A stretch of DNA of 64,000 bases from Sphingomicrobium sp. XHP0239 (GCF_039555325.1 NZ_CP154608.1:2108001-2172000), one strand, 5' to 3'. Shown: positions 16,994 through 27,054, counted from the stretch's first letter. A program made the numbers and translations. The notes: generated by a model not told the origin, from the sequence alone.

Positions 16994-18787
16994 ATGAGCG
17001 ACATTATCGTCATCGGTGCAGGCCACGCAGGCGTGGAGGCAGCTCTCGCGGCCTCCCGAATGGGTGCCGTCACGACGCTAATCTCCTTCGATCGCGATAA
17101 TATCGGTCAAATGTCCTGCAATCCTTCCATCGGTGGGGTTGGAAAGGGGCATCTCACGCGCGAACTCGACGTGTTGGAAGGTGCCCAGGGGTGGGCGGCC
17201 GACCGTGCGGCCATCCACTATCGAATGCTCAATCGGAGCAAAGGACCCGCCGTGCACGGCCCCCGCATCCAAGCAGACCGTAGCCTCTTTCAGAAGGCGA
17301 TCGTCGAACGGACTAGGGAGAGCCGGATACGTTTCATAGCGGGTGACGTCATCCGACTGCTTCTGGAGAGAGACGAAGTCTCCGGCGTGGAACTGGCCGA
17401 CGGAAGCGTCGTCGCGGCGAAAGCGGTCATTATCGCAACAGGGACCTTTTTGGGAGGACGGATTTTCCGTGGGTTGGCTTCCCACGAAGCAGGACGAATT
17501 TCGGAGCGAGCTGCTACAGCACTGGGCGAGCAGTTTCATTCCCTGGGTCTCGTTGCTGGACGGCTCAAGACCGGAACGCCCCCCCGGCTCGACGGGAGGA
17601 CGATCGACTGGAGCCGGCTCGAACCTCAACCGTCCGATCAGGATGAATGGCGTTTCTCCATCCAACCCTCCGGGAAGCGACGTCCGCAGCGCGATTGCGC
17701 GATCACGCGCACCAATGCCGCGACTCATGACGTCATCAGCCAGTTCGAGGACCAGTCTCCCCTTTATTCGGGCGATATCGACGGCCGGGGACCTCGCTAT
17801 TGCCCGTCGATCGAGGACAAGGTTCGTCGCTTCGCCGATCGAGACGGACATCAGATCTTCCTTGAGCCCGAGGGGTTGGACACCGATCTGGTCTATCCGA
17901 GCGGGATATCCACCTCGCTCCCTGCCGATGCCCAACAGGAGATGATCGCAACGATCGAAGGTTTGGAACAAACGCAGATCGTCGTCCCGGGGTATGCGGT
18001 GGAATATCAGTTTTGCGATCCCCGCCGCCTCGACCACACGTTGATGCATCGCGACATCTCGGGCTTATTCATGGCCGGACAGATCGACGGGACGACCGGG
18101 TACGAAGAGGCCGCGGCTCTGGGGCTCGTCGCCGGACTGAACGCGGCGTCATACGTAACCGGAAAAGAGCCTTTCCTCTTTGACCGACGCGAGAGCTATA
18201 TCGGGGTAATGGTGGACGACCTCACCCTTCAGGGGGTCAGCGAACCCTACCGCATGATGACGGCGCGCGCCGAGCGACGGCTTCATCTGCGCGCAGATAA
18301 TGCCATCGAGCGTCTTTCCTCGCTCGCACATCGGGCGGGAATTTCTCCCGCCCATCGTGAACGCATCGAGCGCCATCAGGATTCGAAGCGAGCCGCACTG
18401 GCTCGTCTCGACATACCGGTTGCCGCCGAGCAGCTGGGGCTCGAAGGCCCGTCACGGCCGCTTTCTGCGTGGATCGCGCGAAACGATAGTCGCACGCGCG
18501 CGACCGAGCTTCTCGGCAACGATGCGGCCGCGGCCGAAGCAGCGAACGACGCCTATTATCGTCCCTATATTGAGCGGGAAGCAGAGGAATGGGCGCGCGT
18601 AGAGCGCGATGAGGAGACGGGCATCCCGAAATCCTTTGATTTCGCCGCCGTTCCCGGCCTGTCGAAGGAAATGGAAGAACGCCTCAACGCCGCACGCCCC
18701 ACAAATCTTGGGCAGGCCCGACGGATTCCAGGGGTCAACCCCGCCGCCGTTACCGCTCTGCATTTTGCGCTTCGCCATGTCGCCTAA
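16994..18787 (+). CDS. mnmG: tRNA uridine 5-carboxymethylaminomethyl synthesis enzyme MnmG
   Basis: A 597-residue FAD protein, partner of MnmE. It starts [20 protein letters not shown] (dinucleotide-binding fold) and continues with QMSCNPSIGGVGKGHLTREL, the conserved GidA segment with the substrate-related cysteine, and ATGTFLGGRIFRG. The C-terminal helical part (IPGVNPAAVTALHFALR) that binds tRNA and MnmE is complete. Length is slightly below the usual 620-630. rsmG begins 4 bases after its stop. Confidence 0.97.
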   Translation: MSDIIVIGAGHAGVEAALAASRMGAVTTLISFDRDNIGQMSCNPSIGGVGKGHLTRELDVLEGAQGWAADRAAIHYRMLNRSKGPAVHGPRIQADRSLFQKAIVERTRESRIRFIAGDVIRLLLERDEVSGVELADGSVVAAKAVIIATGTFLGGRIFRGLASHEAGRISERAATALGEQFHSLGLVAGRLKTGTPPRLDGRTIDWSRLEPQPSDQDEWRFSIQPSGKRRPQRDCAITRTNAATHDVISQFEDQSPLYSGDIDGRGPRYCPSIEDKVRRFADRDGHQIFLEPEGLDTDLVYPSGISTSLPADAQQEMIATIEGLEQTQIVVPGYAVEYQFCDPRRLDHTLMHRDISGLFMAGQIDGTTGYEEAAALGLVAGLNAASYVTGKEPFLFDRRESYIGVMVDDLTLQGVSEPYRMMTARAERRLHLRADNAIERLSSLAHRAGISPAHRERIERHQDSKRAALARLDIPVAAEQLGLEGPSRPLSAWIARNDSRTRATELLGNDAAAAEAANDAYYRPYIEREAEEWARVERDEETGIPKSFDFAAVPGLSKEMEERLNAARPTNLGQARRIPGVNPAAVTALHFALRHVA

Positions 18788-18791
18788 GGCT

Positions 18792-19397
18792 ATGGACCGC
18801 CTTCAAGCTGACGTTTCACGTGAAACAAAAGACCTTTTGTATAAATTCGTCGACGCGGTGCTGGAAGAAAACGGCAAGCAAAATCTGATCTCGAAGCAAT
18901 CAGAATCGGATATATGGGATCGGCACATTGCCGATAGTATACAGTTGATCGAGCATGCCCCGGCTGGGGCCCAAACGTGGGTCGATATTGGAGCAGGCCC
19001 GGGTCTTCCGGGCATCGTTTTGACTATCGTTCGACCGGAACACCACTTCACTTTGGTGGAGCCACGTCCTCTCCGAACAGCGTTTCTCCACGACATGGTC
19101 AAACGCCTTCGTCTCGCTAATATTCGGATCGTCGAGTCGAAGGCAGAGGCGCTGTCCGGATCGTACGACATCATCACGGGGCGCGCGGTGGCTCCGCTCT
19201 CCAAGTTTCTCGCGCTTTCCCACCATCTATCCACAGAAAAGACACGGTGGGTGCTTCCGAAGGGACGAAAGGCCATGCGCGAACTGGAAGAAGCACGGCG
19301 TCTCTGGCACCTTGATGTGACGGTAGCGCCCAGCGTCACCGACGAGGAAGCGCGGATCCTCCTGATCGACCGGGCGAAACGAAAGGGCAGGGCATGA
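18792..19397 (+). CDS. rsmG: 16S rRNA (guanine(527)-N(7))-methyltransferase RsmG
   Basis: The 201-residue SAM-dependent enzyme methylates G527 in 16S rRNA; its loss gives low-level streptomycin resistance in other bacteria. DIGAGPGLPGIVLTI is the SAM-binding motif, followed by TLVEPRPLRTAFL and ITGRAVAPL. The N-terminal VSRET is encoded by a parS site, as commonly seen in gidB genes. ATG 18792 has AAGG just upstream; ATG 18777, overlapping mnmG, is the alternative. Confidence 0.94.
   Translation: MDRLQADVSRETKDLLYKFVDAVLEENGKQNLISKQSESDIWDRHIADSIQLIEHAPAGAQTWVDIGAGPGLPGIVLTIVRPEHHFTLVEPRPLRTAFLHDMVKRLRLANIRIVESKAEALSGSYDIITGRAVAPLSKFLALSHHLSTEKTRWVLPKGRKAMRELEEARRLWHLDVTVAPSVTDEEARILLIDRAKRKGRA
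18812..18827. other. parS centromere site 2, within rsmG
   Basis: CGTTTCACGTGAAACA has the same perfect 14-bp palindrome (18813-18826) as site 1 and encodes part of VSRET in RsmG. The two sites are 1.87 kb apart and lie 0.6-3.2 kb from parA/parB. Confidence 0.93.
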
Positions 19398-20173
19398 TCA
19401 CGATCGCGGTTGCCAACCAGAAAGGCGGAGTGGGGAAAACCACCACGGCCATCAACCTCGCCACCGCTTTGGCGGCGATCGGCTGGAAGGTTCTTCTGAT
19501 CGACCTCGATCCGCAAGGGAATGCGAGCACCGGGCTCGGCGTGCCCGCTGGCGACCGTCGTTCGTCGAGCTACGAGTTGCTCGTCGACGGGGTGGATCTT
19601 CCCGATGCCGCCACCCAAACGAAGGTTCCGAGGCTCGATCTCGTGCCATCGACAGTCGACCTTTCCGGTGCGGAGATCGAACTCGTCGGCTCTTCCGATC
19701 GCGCGACCCGGCTTCAGGAGGCGCTCGATCGCCACGCGGATCGGTGGGATATCTGCCTGATCGACTGCCCGCCCTCGCTCGGCCTTTTGACCGTCAACGC
19801 CCTCGTCGCGGCGCGGCACCTGATCGTGCCGCTGCAGTGCGAGTTCTTCGCGCTCGAGGGCCTCTCTCAGCTGCTGAAGACCGTCGAGCGGGTAAAGGGA
19901 GGGTTCAACCCGCATCTTGAGATCCTCGGCATCGCGCTCACCATGTACGATCGCCGAAACAAGCTGTCGCTGCACGTTGCCGACGACGTACGCGCCTGTC
20001 TCGGCGACAAGGTGCTTTCGACCATCATCCCGAGGAATGTCCGGGTTTCCGAAGCGCCCAGCCACGGTCTGCCGGCCTTGGTCTATGATCTCAAATGTCC
20101 GGGCAGTGCCGCCTATCTTTCGCTGGCACGCGAGGTGATCGATCGTCTGCCAATGCCGGCGGAGGCCGCCTGA
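19394..20173 (+). CDS. parA: Chromosome-partitioning ATPase ParA (Soj)
   Basis: A 259-residue deviant Walker-type ATPase that moves ParB-parS complexes. KGGVGKTTTAINLA is the Walker A with signature lysine, LIDLDPQGNASTGLG the A' motif and DICLIDCPPSLGLLTVNAL the Walker B. The short N-terminus without an HTH domain marks the chromosomal (Soj) rather than the P1-type plasmid form. ATGA overlap with rsmG and TGATG with parB. Confidence 0.96.
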   Translation: MITIAVANQKGGVGKTTTAINLATALAAIGWKVLLIDLDPQGNASTGLGVPAGDRRSSSYELLVDGVDLPDAATQTKVPRLDLVPSTVDLSGAEIELVGSSDRATRLQEALDRHADRWDICLIDCPPSLGLLTVNALVAARHLIVPLQCEFFALEGLSQLLKTVERVKGGFNPHLEILGIALTMYDRRNKLSLHVADDVRACLGDKVLSTIIPRNVRVSEAPSHGLPALVYDLKCPGSAAYLSLAREVIDRLPMPAEAA

Positions 20174-21030
20174 TGGCACGTCCTTCGGGTCTCGGCCGCG
20201 GCCTGTCCGCATTGCTGGAAGACGGAGAGGACCGACGCTCCGACGGCGGGATCCGGGCCCTGCCGATCGATCGGATCGAACCCCATCCCGACCAGCCGCG
20301 GCGCCATTTCGACGCGGACGCCCTGGGCGAACTGGCTCAGTCAATCGCCGAACGGGGGGTCATCCAACCGATCCTGGTTCGCGCGAAGGGCGATCGGTTC
20401 GAAATCATCGCCGGCGAACGGCGCTGGCGCGCAGCGCAACAGGCGCAGCTTCATGAAATCCCGGCCATCATTCGCGAGAGCGACGACGGCAACACCGCCG
20501 AACTCGCGCTGATCGAAAATATCCAGCGGGAAGATCTCAACGCGCTTGAGGAAGCGCGCGCCTATCAGGCGCTCGCGGAAAAATACGAGCATAGTCAATC
20601 GGATATCGCCCGGATCGTCGGCAAATCCCGAAGCCATGTGGCCAATCTGATCCGACTGCTCGACCTGCCGGAAGACGTCCAGCGGATGCTGGCCGACGGC
20701 GACCTCTCGATGGGCCATGCGCGTTCGCTTCTGGGCGCCGATGATCCCAGTGCGCTCGCGAAGGAAGTCGTGGCGCAACAGCTGTCGGTGCGGGAAGTGG
20801 AAGCCCGCGTCCGGGACAAGGCTCCTGCAGGCGCAGGCGGGACTCGCACTGCCAAGTCCCGCGGTCCGTCCGATCCCGACATCGCCGCGCTCGAACGTCA
20901 ACTCGGCGATATGCTGGGGCTCAACGTGAAGGTCCGCAACGGAAATTCCGGCGGAACGGTCACGCTGTCATATCGAACGCTCGACCAGCTCGATCTCATC
21001 TGTCAGCGCCTGAGCGGTGAACAAATCTGA
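20173..21030 (+). CDS. parB: Chromosome-partitioning protein ParB (Spo0J)
   Basis: A 285-residue ParB. It starts with GLGRGLSALL, the short ParA-contact region, then the CTPase/N-terminal domain with QPRRHFDADALGEL and the CTP-binding GERRWRAAQ, the HTH parS-reader (SQSDIARIVGKSRSHVANLI) and a C-terminal dimerisation domain. It loads onto the two parS sites found upstream and spreads as a CTP-dependent clamp. It directly follows parA. Confidence 0.96.
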   Translation: MARPSGLGRGLSALLEDGEDRRSDGGIRALPIDRIEPHPDQPRRHFDADALGELAQSIAERGVIQPILVRAKGDRFEIIAGERRWRAAQQAQLHEIPAIIRESDDGNTAELALIENIQREDLNALEEARAYQALAEKYEHSQSDIARIVGKSRSHVANLIRLLDLPEDVQRMLADGDLSMGHARSLLGADDPSALAKEVVAQQLSVREVEARVRDKAPAGAGGTRTAKSRGPSDPDIAALERQLGDMLGLNVKVRNGNSGGTVTLSYRTLDQLDLICQRLSGEQI

Positions 21031-21043
21031 ACAGCGAACAGGG

Positions 21044-22048
21044 TTAACGGCGCCGGTTCGCGACGCGGGCGATGGCCAGCAATTCCTCGCCCAGCATGGC
21101 CCGACGCGCTCCCGGCTCGAGCATCGCGGCCCGTTCGGCGCGAGCGACGCGGTCGGCGAGGCGCGCCAGTTTGTCGGCAGGCCACAGCGACAGCAGCCGT
21201 GCCACGACGGGTTTATCCTTCCAGAACAGGACTCTACCCATCGACGCAAGCACCGCTTGCGCGCTCTCGCCTGCCGCGACGCGCGCGCTCAGCGGCGCGA
21301 GCATCTGGATACGCCGTTGAAGCGCCCGCAGCAGTGTGGTGGCCTCTGCAGCTTGGGGCGACAGGGCAGAAAGCGCCGCCTCGACGGCGTCGATGTCGCC
21401 CTGCATCGCCGCGTCACCGACCGCGAGCCATTCCGTATCGCCGTAATCGGCCCCGACAGCGTCGATCGCCTCATGCGTAAGCTGACGTTCCGAACCCAGG
21501 AAAACCGTCAGTTTTTCAATTTCCCGTTGGGCGATGTCGCGATTGAGATCGCTTGCCATCGCCAGCCGACCCGCCACGCCTTCCTCGGCGTGCAGGTCCG
21601 CGGCCTCGATCATCGCGTTGATCTCGCGAACCATGTCCCGCTGGTCGGGAGCATAGCTGACGACAGCAATCGCCCGCTCGTCGGCCTCGACCCGCTTCAG
21701 AAGTTTGCTTCCCCGCGTCAACGCCCCCGCAATGGCAACGACGGGAAATTCGATCGTCGGTGCGCCCAGCAAGGCGTCGGCGGCCCCCTCGAATTCATTC
21801 CCTACCGGCTCGACCCAGAGCAGCTTGGTGTCCGCAAACAATCCAGCGCCCGCAGCCTCGTCGACGAGCCTACCGGGGTCTGTCCTGAGCGCGGAAGGGT
21901 CGAGGCGGACGCGTTCGCCTCCCAAGGCGTTCGCCAGCCGCTCGCCGAGGCCGCGCGATCCCGCGTCGTCGACGCCATGAAAGAGATAGAGGCGCAGCGG
22001 GTCGCGCCGCGAGATGATCTTCGCGAACTCGGAAGACTTCGCCTTCAT
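21044..22048 (-). CDS. holA: DNA polymerase III delta subunit
   Basis: A 334-residue clamp-loader subunit. The N-terminal half resembles a AAA+ fold without functional Walker motifs (LRLYLFHGVDDAGSRGLGER), the middle has NRDIAQREIEKLTVFL, a family signature, and the C-terminal part forms the helical collar. ATG 22048 overlaps the lptE stop (ATGA); the longer in-frame ORF upstream is antisense-like noise over lptE. leuS, lptE and holA in this order are a common proteobacterial cluster. It ends 13 bases from the convergent parB. Confidence 0.9.
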   Translation of the reverse strand: MKAKSSEFAKIISRRDPLRLYLFHGVDDAGSRGLGERLANALGGERVRLDPSALRTDPGRLVDEAAGAGLFADTKLLWVEPVGNEFEGAADALLGAPTIEFPVVAIAGALTRGSKLLKRVEADERAIAVVSYAPDQRDMVREINAMIEAADLHAEEGVAGRLAMASDLNRDIAQREIEKLTVFLGSERQLTHEAIDAVGADYGDTEWLAVGDAAMQGDIDAVEAALSALSPQAAEATTLLRALQRRIQMLAPLSARVAAGESAQAVLASMGRVLFWKDKPVVARLLSLWPADKLARLADRVARAERAAMLEPGARRAMLGEELLAIARVANRRR

Positions 22049-22545
22049 TCCTGCGGCCGGTTGCGAAAATAAAGTGCCAGCCGCGCGACGATGTCGTCCG
22101 CGACTTCCGAGGACAGCCGTTCGAGCGCGGTCTGCTCCGCCGCGACGGTGGCATAAGGGCTCGACGTGATGTCGATCCCCGCGTCGAACCCGGCGCTCGC
22201 ATCGACGAGCGTCAGGCCGGTGGCGATCTCGACCAGCTGGTACCGGGCGCGCAAGGTTCGCCGCTCGCGCGTGGTGGCGGCATCCCTGCGCAGACCGAAC
22301 CGGGTGATATCGTCGTCGATCACCACGTCGAGCCGATACAGCGGGTCGGGCGTTCCCGAAGGCCCCGCCAGCCGATCGACCAGTGCATTGCGAAGCAACC
22401 ATCCCGACTGTTCGTCGATCGGCGCGACCGCGACGGCGCCCAGCGCCGTCTTCGTCGGATGCGAACCGCCCGTTCCATAAAGCGGCCGCAATCCGCATCC
22501 CGCGAGCAGCATCGCGGTGCCGACGAGGAAGAGCAGCCGCATCAT
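22045..22545 (-). CDS. lptE: LPS-assembly lipoprotein LptE
   Basis: A 166-residue lipoprotein precursor: a hydrophobic signal ends in the lipobox LLAGC, followed by GLRPLYG, typical of LptE. It forms the plug of the LptD barrel and helps insert lipopolysaccharide or glycolipid into the outer membrane. Three consecutive possible starts (GTG 22548, ATG 22545, ATG 22542) sit on the leuS stop; the ATG giving a TGATG junction was used. Supported by the leuS-lptE-holA order. Confidence 0.88.
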   Translation of the reverse strand: MMRLLFLVGTAMLLAGCGLRPLYGTGGSHPTKTALGAVAVAPIDEQSGWLLRNALVDRLAGPSGTPDPLYRLDVVIDDDITRFGLRRDAATTRERRTLRARYQLVEIATGLTLVDASAGFDAGIDITSSPYATVAAEQTALERLSSEVADDIVARLALYFRNRPQE

Positions 22546-25067
22546 CACGCGACGATGTTCACCAGCCGGTCCGGAACCACGATGACCTTTTTCGGCGCGG
22601 CGCCGTCCAGTTGGGCGGTGACCTTGTCGAGCGCCAAGGCGGCGCGTTCGACCCGATCCTTCTCCATTCCCCGCTCGACGACCATCTTGTCGCGCAGCTT
22701 CCCGTTGACCTGAACGACGATCGTTACCTCGTCCTCGACCAGCTTAGCCGGGTCAAACGCGGGCCAGGCGCTCGTCGCTACCAGACCCGAACCGCCGCGG
22801 GCGGCGTGCGATTCCTCGGCGAGGTGCGGGGCCATCGGCGCTACGAGCCTGATCAGGGTGTCGATGACGTAATCGCGCGTGGCGGATTTCGGCGCTTTCT
22901 CGACAGCCGCCACTAATTCGTAGAGCGCCGCGACGGCCTTGTTGAACTGCAACGCCTCGATCGCGTCGGTCACGGCCTTCGTGGCGACGTGCCGTTTGCG
23001 ATCAAGATCCTTGTCCTCCCCCGAACCGTCGATCGGTTGTTTCGCAAGTTTCCAGACGCGCTGCACGAAACGATTGGCCCCCTCGATTCCGCCTTCGGAC
23101 CATTCGAGATCGCGTTCGGGCGGACTGTCGGACAGCATGAACCAGCGCACCGCGTCGACACCATAGCGTTCGATCATCGGATCGGGATCGACGGTATTGC
23201 GCTTGGACTTGGACATCTTTTCCACGCGGCCGCGTTCGATGCCGCTGCCGGTCGCGCGTTCGATCATCGCGCCGTCTTCCCCGACCGCGATCTCGGTCGG
23301 GGCCAGCCAGCGCCCGTCGAGGCTCCGGTAGGTTTCGTGGGTCACCATGCCTTGCGTGAAGAGGCCCGCGAACGGCTCCTTCACCTTGACCTTGCCCACA
23401 TGGCTCAGCGCGCGGCTGATGAACCGCGCGTAGAGCAGATGCAAGATCGCATGCTCCACCCCCCCGATATACTGATCGACCGGCAACCAGGCATCGACCT
23501 CGGCCGCGTCGAACAGCGCGCCGTCGGGCTGGCTGGCGAAGCGCATGTAATACCACGACGAATCGACGAAGGTGTCGAGCGTATCGGTCTCGCGTCGCGC
23601 CGCGCCGCCACAGCTCGGGCAATCGGCGCGCTGCCATTCGGCATGGCGATCGAGCGGGTTGCCCGGCGTGTCGAAGGATACGTCTTCGGGGAGAACGATC
23701 GGGAGCTGGTTCTTGGGAACGCCGACCGGACCGCACTTCTCGCAATGCACGATCGGGATGGGCGTGCCCCAATAGCGCTGCCGACTGACGCCCCAGTCGC
23801 GCAGGCGGAAGACGGTCTTCGCCTCGCCCCATCCATCCGCCTCGGCCCGCTCGATGATCGCGGCCTTGGCGGCGTCGGTCGTCATGCCGTCGAGAAACCG
23901 CGAATTGACCGCGACCCCGGGATCGGTGTCGGCCTCGTCGTCCACGGTCTTGTCCGCTTCGTCGACCGAGGGAGCCACGACGCGCTCGATCGGAAGATCG
24001 TATTTGGTGGCGAATTCGAAGTCGCGCTGGTCGTGGGCGGGCACCCCGAACACCGCGCCGGTGCCATAATCCATCAACACGAAGTTGGCGATGTAGACGG
24101 GCAGTTGCCATTCCGGATCGAGCGGATGAATCGCCTTCAGACCGGTATCGTATCCCCGCTTTTCCGCGGTTTCCACGTCGGCAGCGCTCGTCCCGCCCTT
24201 CTTGAGATCGGCAATGAAGGCGGCCGCGTCAGAATCGCGCTCTCCGACGGCTTGTGCCAGCGGATGATCCGCCGCGATCGCGACAAAGCTGGCGCCGAAG
24301 ATCGTGTCGGGACGTGTGGTGAAGACGGTGACGTCATGCTGATCGCCCGCGCCCTCGGCCAGCCGGAACGCAAACTCCAGACCGACGCTCTTGCCGATCC
24401 AGTTTTCCTGCATCAGCCGCACCTTGTCGGGCCAGCGGTCGAGCGTCTCCAGCCCCTCCAGCAGTTCGTCCGCGAACGCCGTGATCTTCAGGAACCATTG
24501 CGACAGCTTCTTGCGCTCGACTTCCGCGCCGGAGCGCCATCCCTTGCCATCGATCACCTGCTCGTTGGCGAGCACCGTCATGTCGACCGGGTCCCAGTTG
24601 ACTTCGCTCTCCTTGCGATAGACGAGGCCGGCATCGAGCAGATCGAGGAAAAGCGCCTGTTCGTGCCCGTAATATTCGGGCTCGCAGGTCGCCAGTTCGC
24701 GGCTCCAGTCGAGAGCGAAGCCAAGCCGCTTGAGCTGTGCCTTCATCGCCTCGATATTGTCGCGGGTCCAGGCGCCGGGATGGACCTTGCGCTCCATCGC
24801 GGCATTTTCCGCGGGCATTCCGAAGGCGTCCCAGCCCATCGGATGCAGCACCTCGAACCCGCGCATCGTCTTGTAGCGGGCCAGGACGTCACCCATCGCG
24901 TAATTGCGGACGTGTCCCATGTGGATGCGCCCCGACGGATAGGGGAACATCTCGAGAATGTAGGCCTTGGGCTTGTCCGAGCCCGAATCGGCGCGGAACG
25001 TCTCTTCGTCCTCCCAGCGCGCCTGCCAGCGGCGCTCGGCGGCGCCCGTGTCGAAGCGCTCGGTCAT
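22545..25067 (-). CDS. leuS: Leucyl-tRNA synthetase
   Basis: An 840-residue class I aminoacyl-tRNA synthetase. The HIGH-type motif is [13 protein letters not shown] near residue 45, the CP1 editing domain includes [18 protein letters not shown] sequence ([13 protein letters not shown]), and KMSKSKRN is near residue 619, followed by the anticodon-binding domain and the C-terminal extension ending [13 protein letters not shown]. It leads the leuS-lptE-holA group and starts 6 bases after the DUF3576 stop. Confidence 0.98.
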   Translation of the reverse strand: MTERFDTGAAERRWQARWEDEETFRADSGSDKPKAYILEMFPYPSGRIHMGHVRNYAMGDVLARYKTMRGFEVLHPMGWDAFGMPAENAAMERKVHPGAWTRDNIEAMKAQLKRLGFALDWSRELATCEPEYYGHEQALFLDLLDAGLVYRKESEVNWDPVDMTVLANEQVIDGKGWRSGAEVERKKLSQWFLKITAFADELLEGLETLDRWPDKVRLMQENWIGKSVGLEFAFRLAEGAGDQHDVTVFTTRPDTIFGASFVAIAADHPLAQAVGERDSDAAAFIADLKKGGTSAADVETAEKRGYDTGLKAIHPLDPEWQLPVYIANFVLMDYGTGAVFGVPAHDQRDFEFATKYDLPIERVVAPSVDEADKTVDDEADTDPGVAVNSRFLDGMTTDAAKAAIIERAEADGWGEAKTVFRLRDWGVSRQRYWGTPIPIVHCEKCGPVGVPKNQLPIVLPEDVSFDTPGNPLDRHAEWQRADCPSCGGAARRETDTLDTFVDSSWYYMRFASQPDGALFDAAEVDAWLPVDQYIGGVEHAILHLLYARFISRALSHVGKVKVKEPFAGLFTQGMVTHETYRSLDGRWLAPTEIAVGEDGAMIERATGSGIERGRVEKMSKSKRNTVDPDPMIERYGVDAVRWFMLSDSPPERDLEWSEGGIEGANRFVQRVWKLAKQPIDGSGEDKDLDRKRHVATKAVTDAIEALQFNKAVAALYELVAAVEKAPKSATRDYVIDTLIRLVAPMAPHLAEESHAARGGSGLVATSAWPAFDPAKLVEDEVTIVVQVNGKLRDKMVVERGMEKDRVERAALALDKVTAQLDGAAPKKVIVVPDRLVNIVA

Positions 25068-25073
25068 GAAGCC

Positions 25074-25511
25074 TTATCCCGAAGGAGCGATGGTCGTGCG
25101 GCGGATGTCGCGAGCGCGAGTGAGGATGATGTCCTCGAGCTTCTGCACCGTCGCGGCTTCGACGGGCGCAGAAACCCAGGCGCCATTCTCGTTGACCTGG
25201 CGAATGGCGGTGACGCGCACCGCGTCGGCGCGCAGGCCTGCATCGAGGATCGCGGCGGTGATCTTCATCCGTTCGCCAGGCGCCTGGGGTGCCGCAAACC
25301 AGTCGGTTAGAACCACACCGTTGGTGGCATCCGCCTGCAACAGCGGCGCGAAGCTCAGCGTGTCGACCGCGGCCTGATAGAGATAGCTGTTCACCCCGAT
25401 CTGGGTCAGCTGTGACGGGGCGGTGCGAACCGGAGCGACGGTCGAACCGCCGCCGCACGCGCCGAGGGTCAGCGCAGCGAGCGCGGTGCCGAGGCCAAGC
25501 GAAATCTTCAT
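25074..25511 (-). CDS. DUF3576 lipoprotein
   Basis: A 145-residue predicted lipoprotein: signal MKISLGLGTALAALTLGAC with lipobox LGAC, then GVNSYLYQAAVDTLSFAPLL and VVLTDWFAAPQAPGERMKIT, characteristic of DUF3576. Function unknown; the family is frequently found directly upstream of leuS in alphaproteobacteria, as here. AAAGG lies ahead of the ATG. The 226 bases to its right (25512-25737) carry a perfect 6-bp-stem hairpin at 25540-25555 but no recognisable gene. Confidence 0.85.
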   Translation of the reverse strand: MKISLGLGTALAALTLGACGGGSTVAPVRTAPSQLTQIGVNSYLYQAAVDTLSFAPLLQADATNGVVLTDWFAAPQAPGERMKITAAILDAGLRADAVRVTAIRQVNENGAWVSAPVEAATVQKLEDIILTRARDIRRTTIAPSG

Positions 25512-25737
25512 CGAAACACCTTTTGCAAATAGATGAGGTCACCGGCGGGCCGGTGGTTCGTTCCCCCGATTAACCGCCGCCGCGCCGGAAGGGAAGGCGC
25601 ATCGGCCTGTCCCGATCCTGAACATCGTTCGCCCGGGTTGTGGGCGCAAAGCCACAGACTCCCTGTAAACGTCCCAGTCAGCATGGAACCTTCATGCTCG
25701 TCGCGCTATATCCCATGGCGTGGCAGGAGACTCCGAC

Positions 25738-26505
25738 GTGACAGGGGCAGAGACGCAAGTGACGGAAAAGCGAGGCGCTTTCGGGCGCCTTCTCGCCGTG
25801 CTTCCGCTCGGCGCCGCCGTGGTGCTTGCCGCCTTGCCGGCCTCGGCTCGCGATGACGTCGCTGCCTTCATGGTCGCTCCGCCCTCCACCGTATCGGGCA
25901 AGCCCGCGGGCTTCACTCCGGCCAAGGCCGACCCCCGCCTGTCTGCCAGTGTCGGGACGCCGCGATCGACCGAACGGCTGAGCTTTACGCGCACCGGGGT
26001 GGTGAAGAGCAAGGAAGACGATGTTCGCGTCGCGACTCGTGCCTCCGTCCCCACGCGCGAAGCGGGCGATCGGCGCGTCGCCTCGGTCGCACCGTCGCCG
26101 CGCCGCGTCGACGTAACACCCAGTGATTACAACCTCGGCGTCGATGTCGGCTGGAAACGGCTCGGCGTCAGCGGCGATGTAAGCGAACGGCGCGGAGCCA
26201 CCAGTACCGGCCAGACGCTCGTCGACCGCGAAGGCGCTCGTGTCGGGGTCAGCTACGACCTTGGCGGCGTCACGCCGCGCGTGACGGTTTCGGCCGATCG
26301 CGAAACGAGCCGGATCGCTCCCGCGATCGCTCCCAAGGAGAATGTCGCGCTCGACGTCGGCACCGCGGTCAAGGTCACGCGCAACATCGCGATCACGGGT
26401 GGGGTCCGCTATCGCATCGATCGCGACCGGCTGACCGATCCTGAAAGCGAGAATTCCCGGGTCGACAGCCAGTCGGTCTACGTCGGGACCAAACTGCGCT
26501 TCTGA
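25738..26505 (+). CDS. Hypothetical exported protein, possible outer-membrane beta-barrel
   Basis: I do not recognise the family. From GTG 25738, preceded by AGGAGA at good spacing, a signal peptide (RLLAVLPLGAAVVLAALPAS) is followed by a polar, probably disordered stretch and then about 120 residues of alternating polar/hydrophobic strands (NLGVDVGWKRLGVSGDVSE, RVGVSYDLGGVTPRVTVSA, IAITGGVRYRIDRDRL) ending in KLRF. The terminal phenylalanine and strand pattern suggest a small outer-membrane barrel. A second GTG at 25720 is possible. Confidence 0.68.
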   Translation: MTGAETQVTEKRGAFGRLLAVLPLGAAVVLAALPASARDDVAAFMVAPPSTVSGKPAGFTPAKADPRLSASVGTPRSTERLSFTRTGVVKSKEDDVRVATRASVPTREAGDRRVASVAPSPRRVDVTPSDYNLGVDVGWKRLGVSGDVSERRGATSTGQTLVDREGARVGVSYDLGGVTPRVTVSADRETSRIAPAIAPKENVALDVGTAVKVTRNIAITGGVRYRIDRDRLTDPESENSRVDSQSVYVGTKLRF

Positions 26506-26515
26506 TCCGCGCTGC

Positions 26516-27034
26516 TCAGCGTAGGAAGGCGTCGATCCCGGCCCATCCCGCGAACAGGTCTCTGTCCAGCATCTCGAACCGTTCGGCATTCATTCCGCCC
26601 AATGCGATTGCCGGCGCGTCGCACAGACGTGCCAGCGCGCCGGCCGCCTCTGCCCCCAGTCCCTTCGCATCGGCATGGGAACGGGTGGCGAAGATCGGCG
26701 AGACCAACACCATCACCGCCCCACGGGAATTCGCCCGCTCCGCTTCGGCTGCATTGTGGACGGGAAGGCTCACCGGGCGCCGCGTCTCTCCTTGCGGGCG
26801 GTGGACCATGTCGGCGTCGAGCGAATCGGCCAGCGCTACGTCACCCGCGACGGCCAGCGCTAGGCCGCATTCCCGCGCCTTCGTTGCCACGCGTTGCCCC
26901 AGTGCTGCGCGGTCGGGCGCTCCATCATGGCGGAACAGGACGCCGCCCCCCGCCGGCACCCGTTCGATCGCCGCAAACAATTCGTCGCCGAGTCGCTCGT
27001 CGGTCATTAGCCAGGGGGTATGGGGACGGGCCAT
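26516..27034 (-). CDS. Thiamine phosphate synthase / TenI-like protein
   Basis: A 172-residue short TIM-barrel-like protein: GGGVLFRHDG, LALAVAGDVALADSLDADMV, VMVLVSPIFATRSHADAKGL and PAIALGGMNAERFEML follow the order of thiamine-phosphate synthase/TenI strands, the SPIFATxSH block being the best match. Compared with ThiE, the N-terminal substrate residues look degenerate, so true synthase activity is uncertain. It starts only 20 bases from the divergent YggS gene and may use the ATG at 27007 instead. Confidence 0.75.
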   Translation of the reverse strand: MARPHTPWLMTDERLGDELFAAIERVPAGGGVLFRHDGAPDRAALGQRVATKARECGLALAVAGDVALADSLDADMVHRPQGETRRPVSLPVHNAAEAERANSRGAVMVLVSPIFATRSHADAKGLGAEAAGALARLCDAPAIALGGMNAERFEMLDRDLFAGWAGIDAFLR

Positions 27035-27054
27035 AAGCCCCTATAGCGACGCGC

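Noticed and set aside
25540..25555. Hairpin CACCGG-CGGG-CCGGTG as a terminator.
   Set aside because: No T-run follows on either strand, so it is reported only as a feature of the gap.
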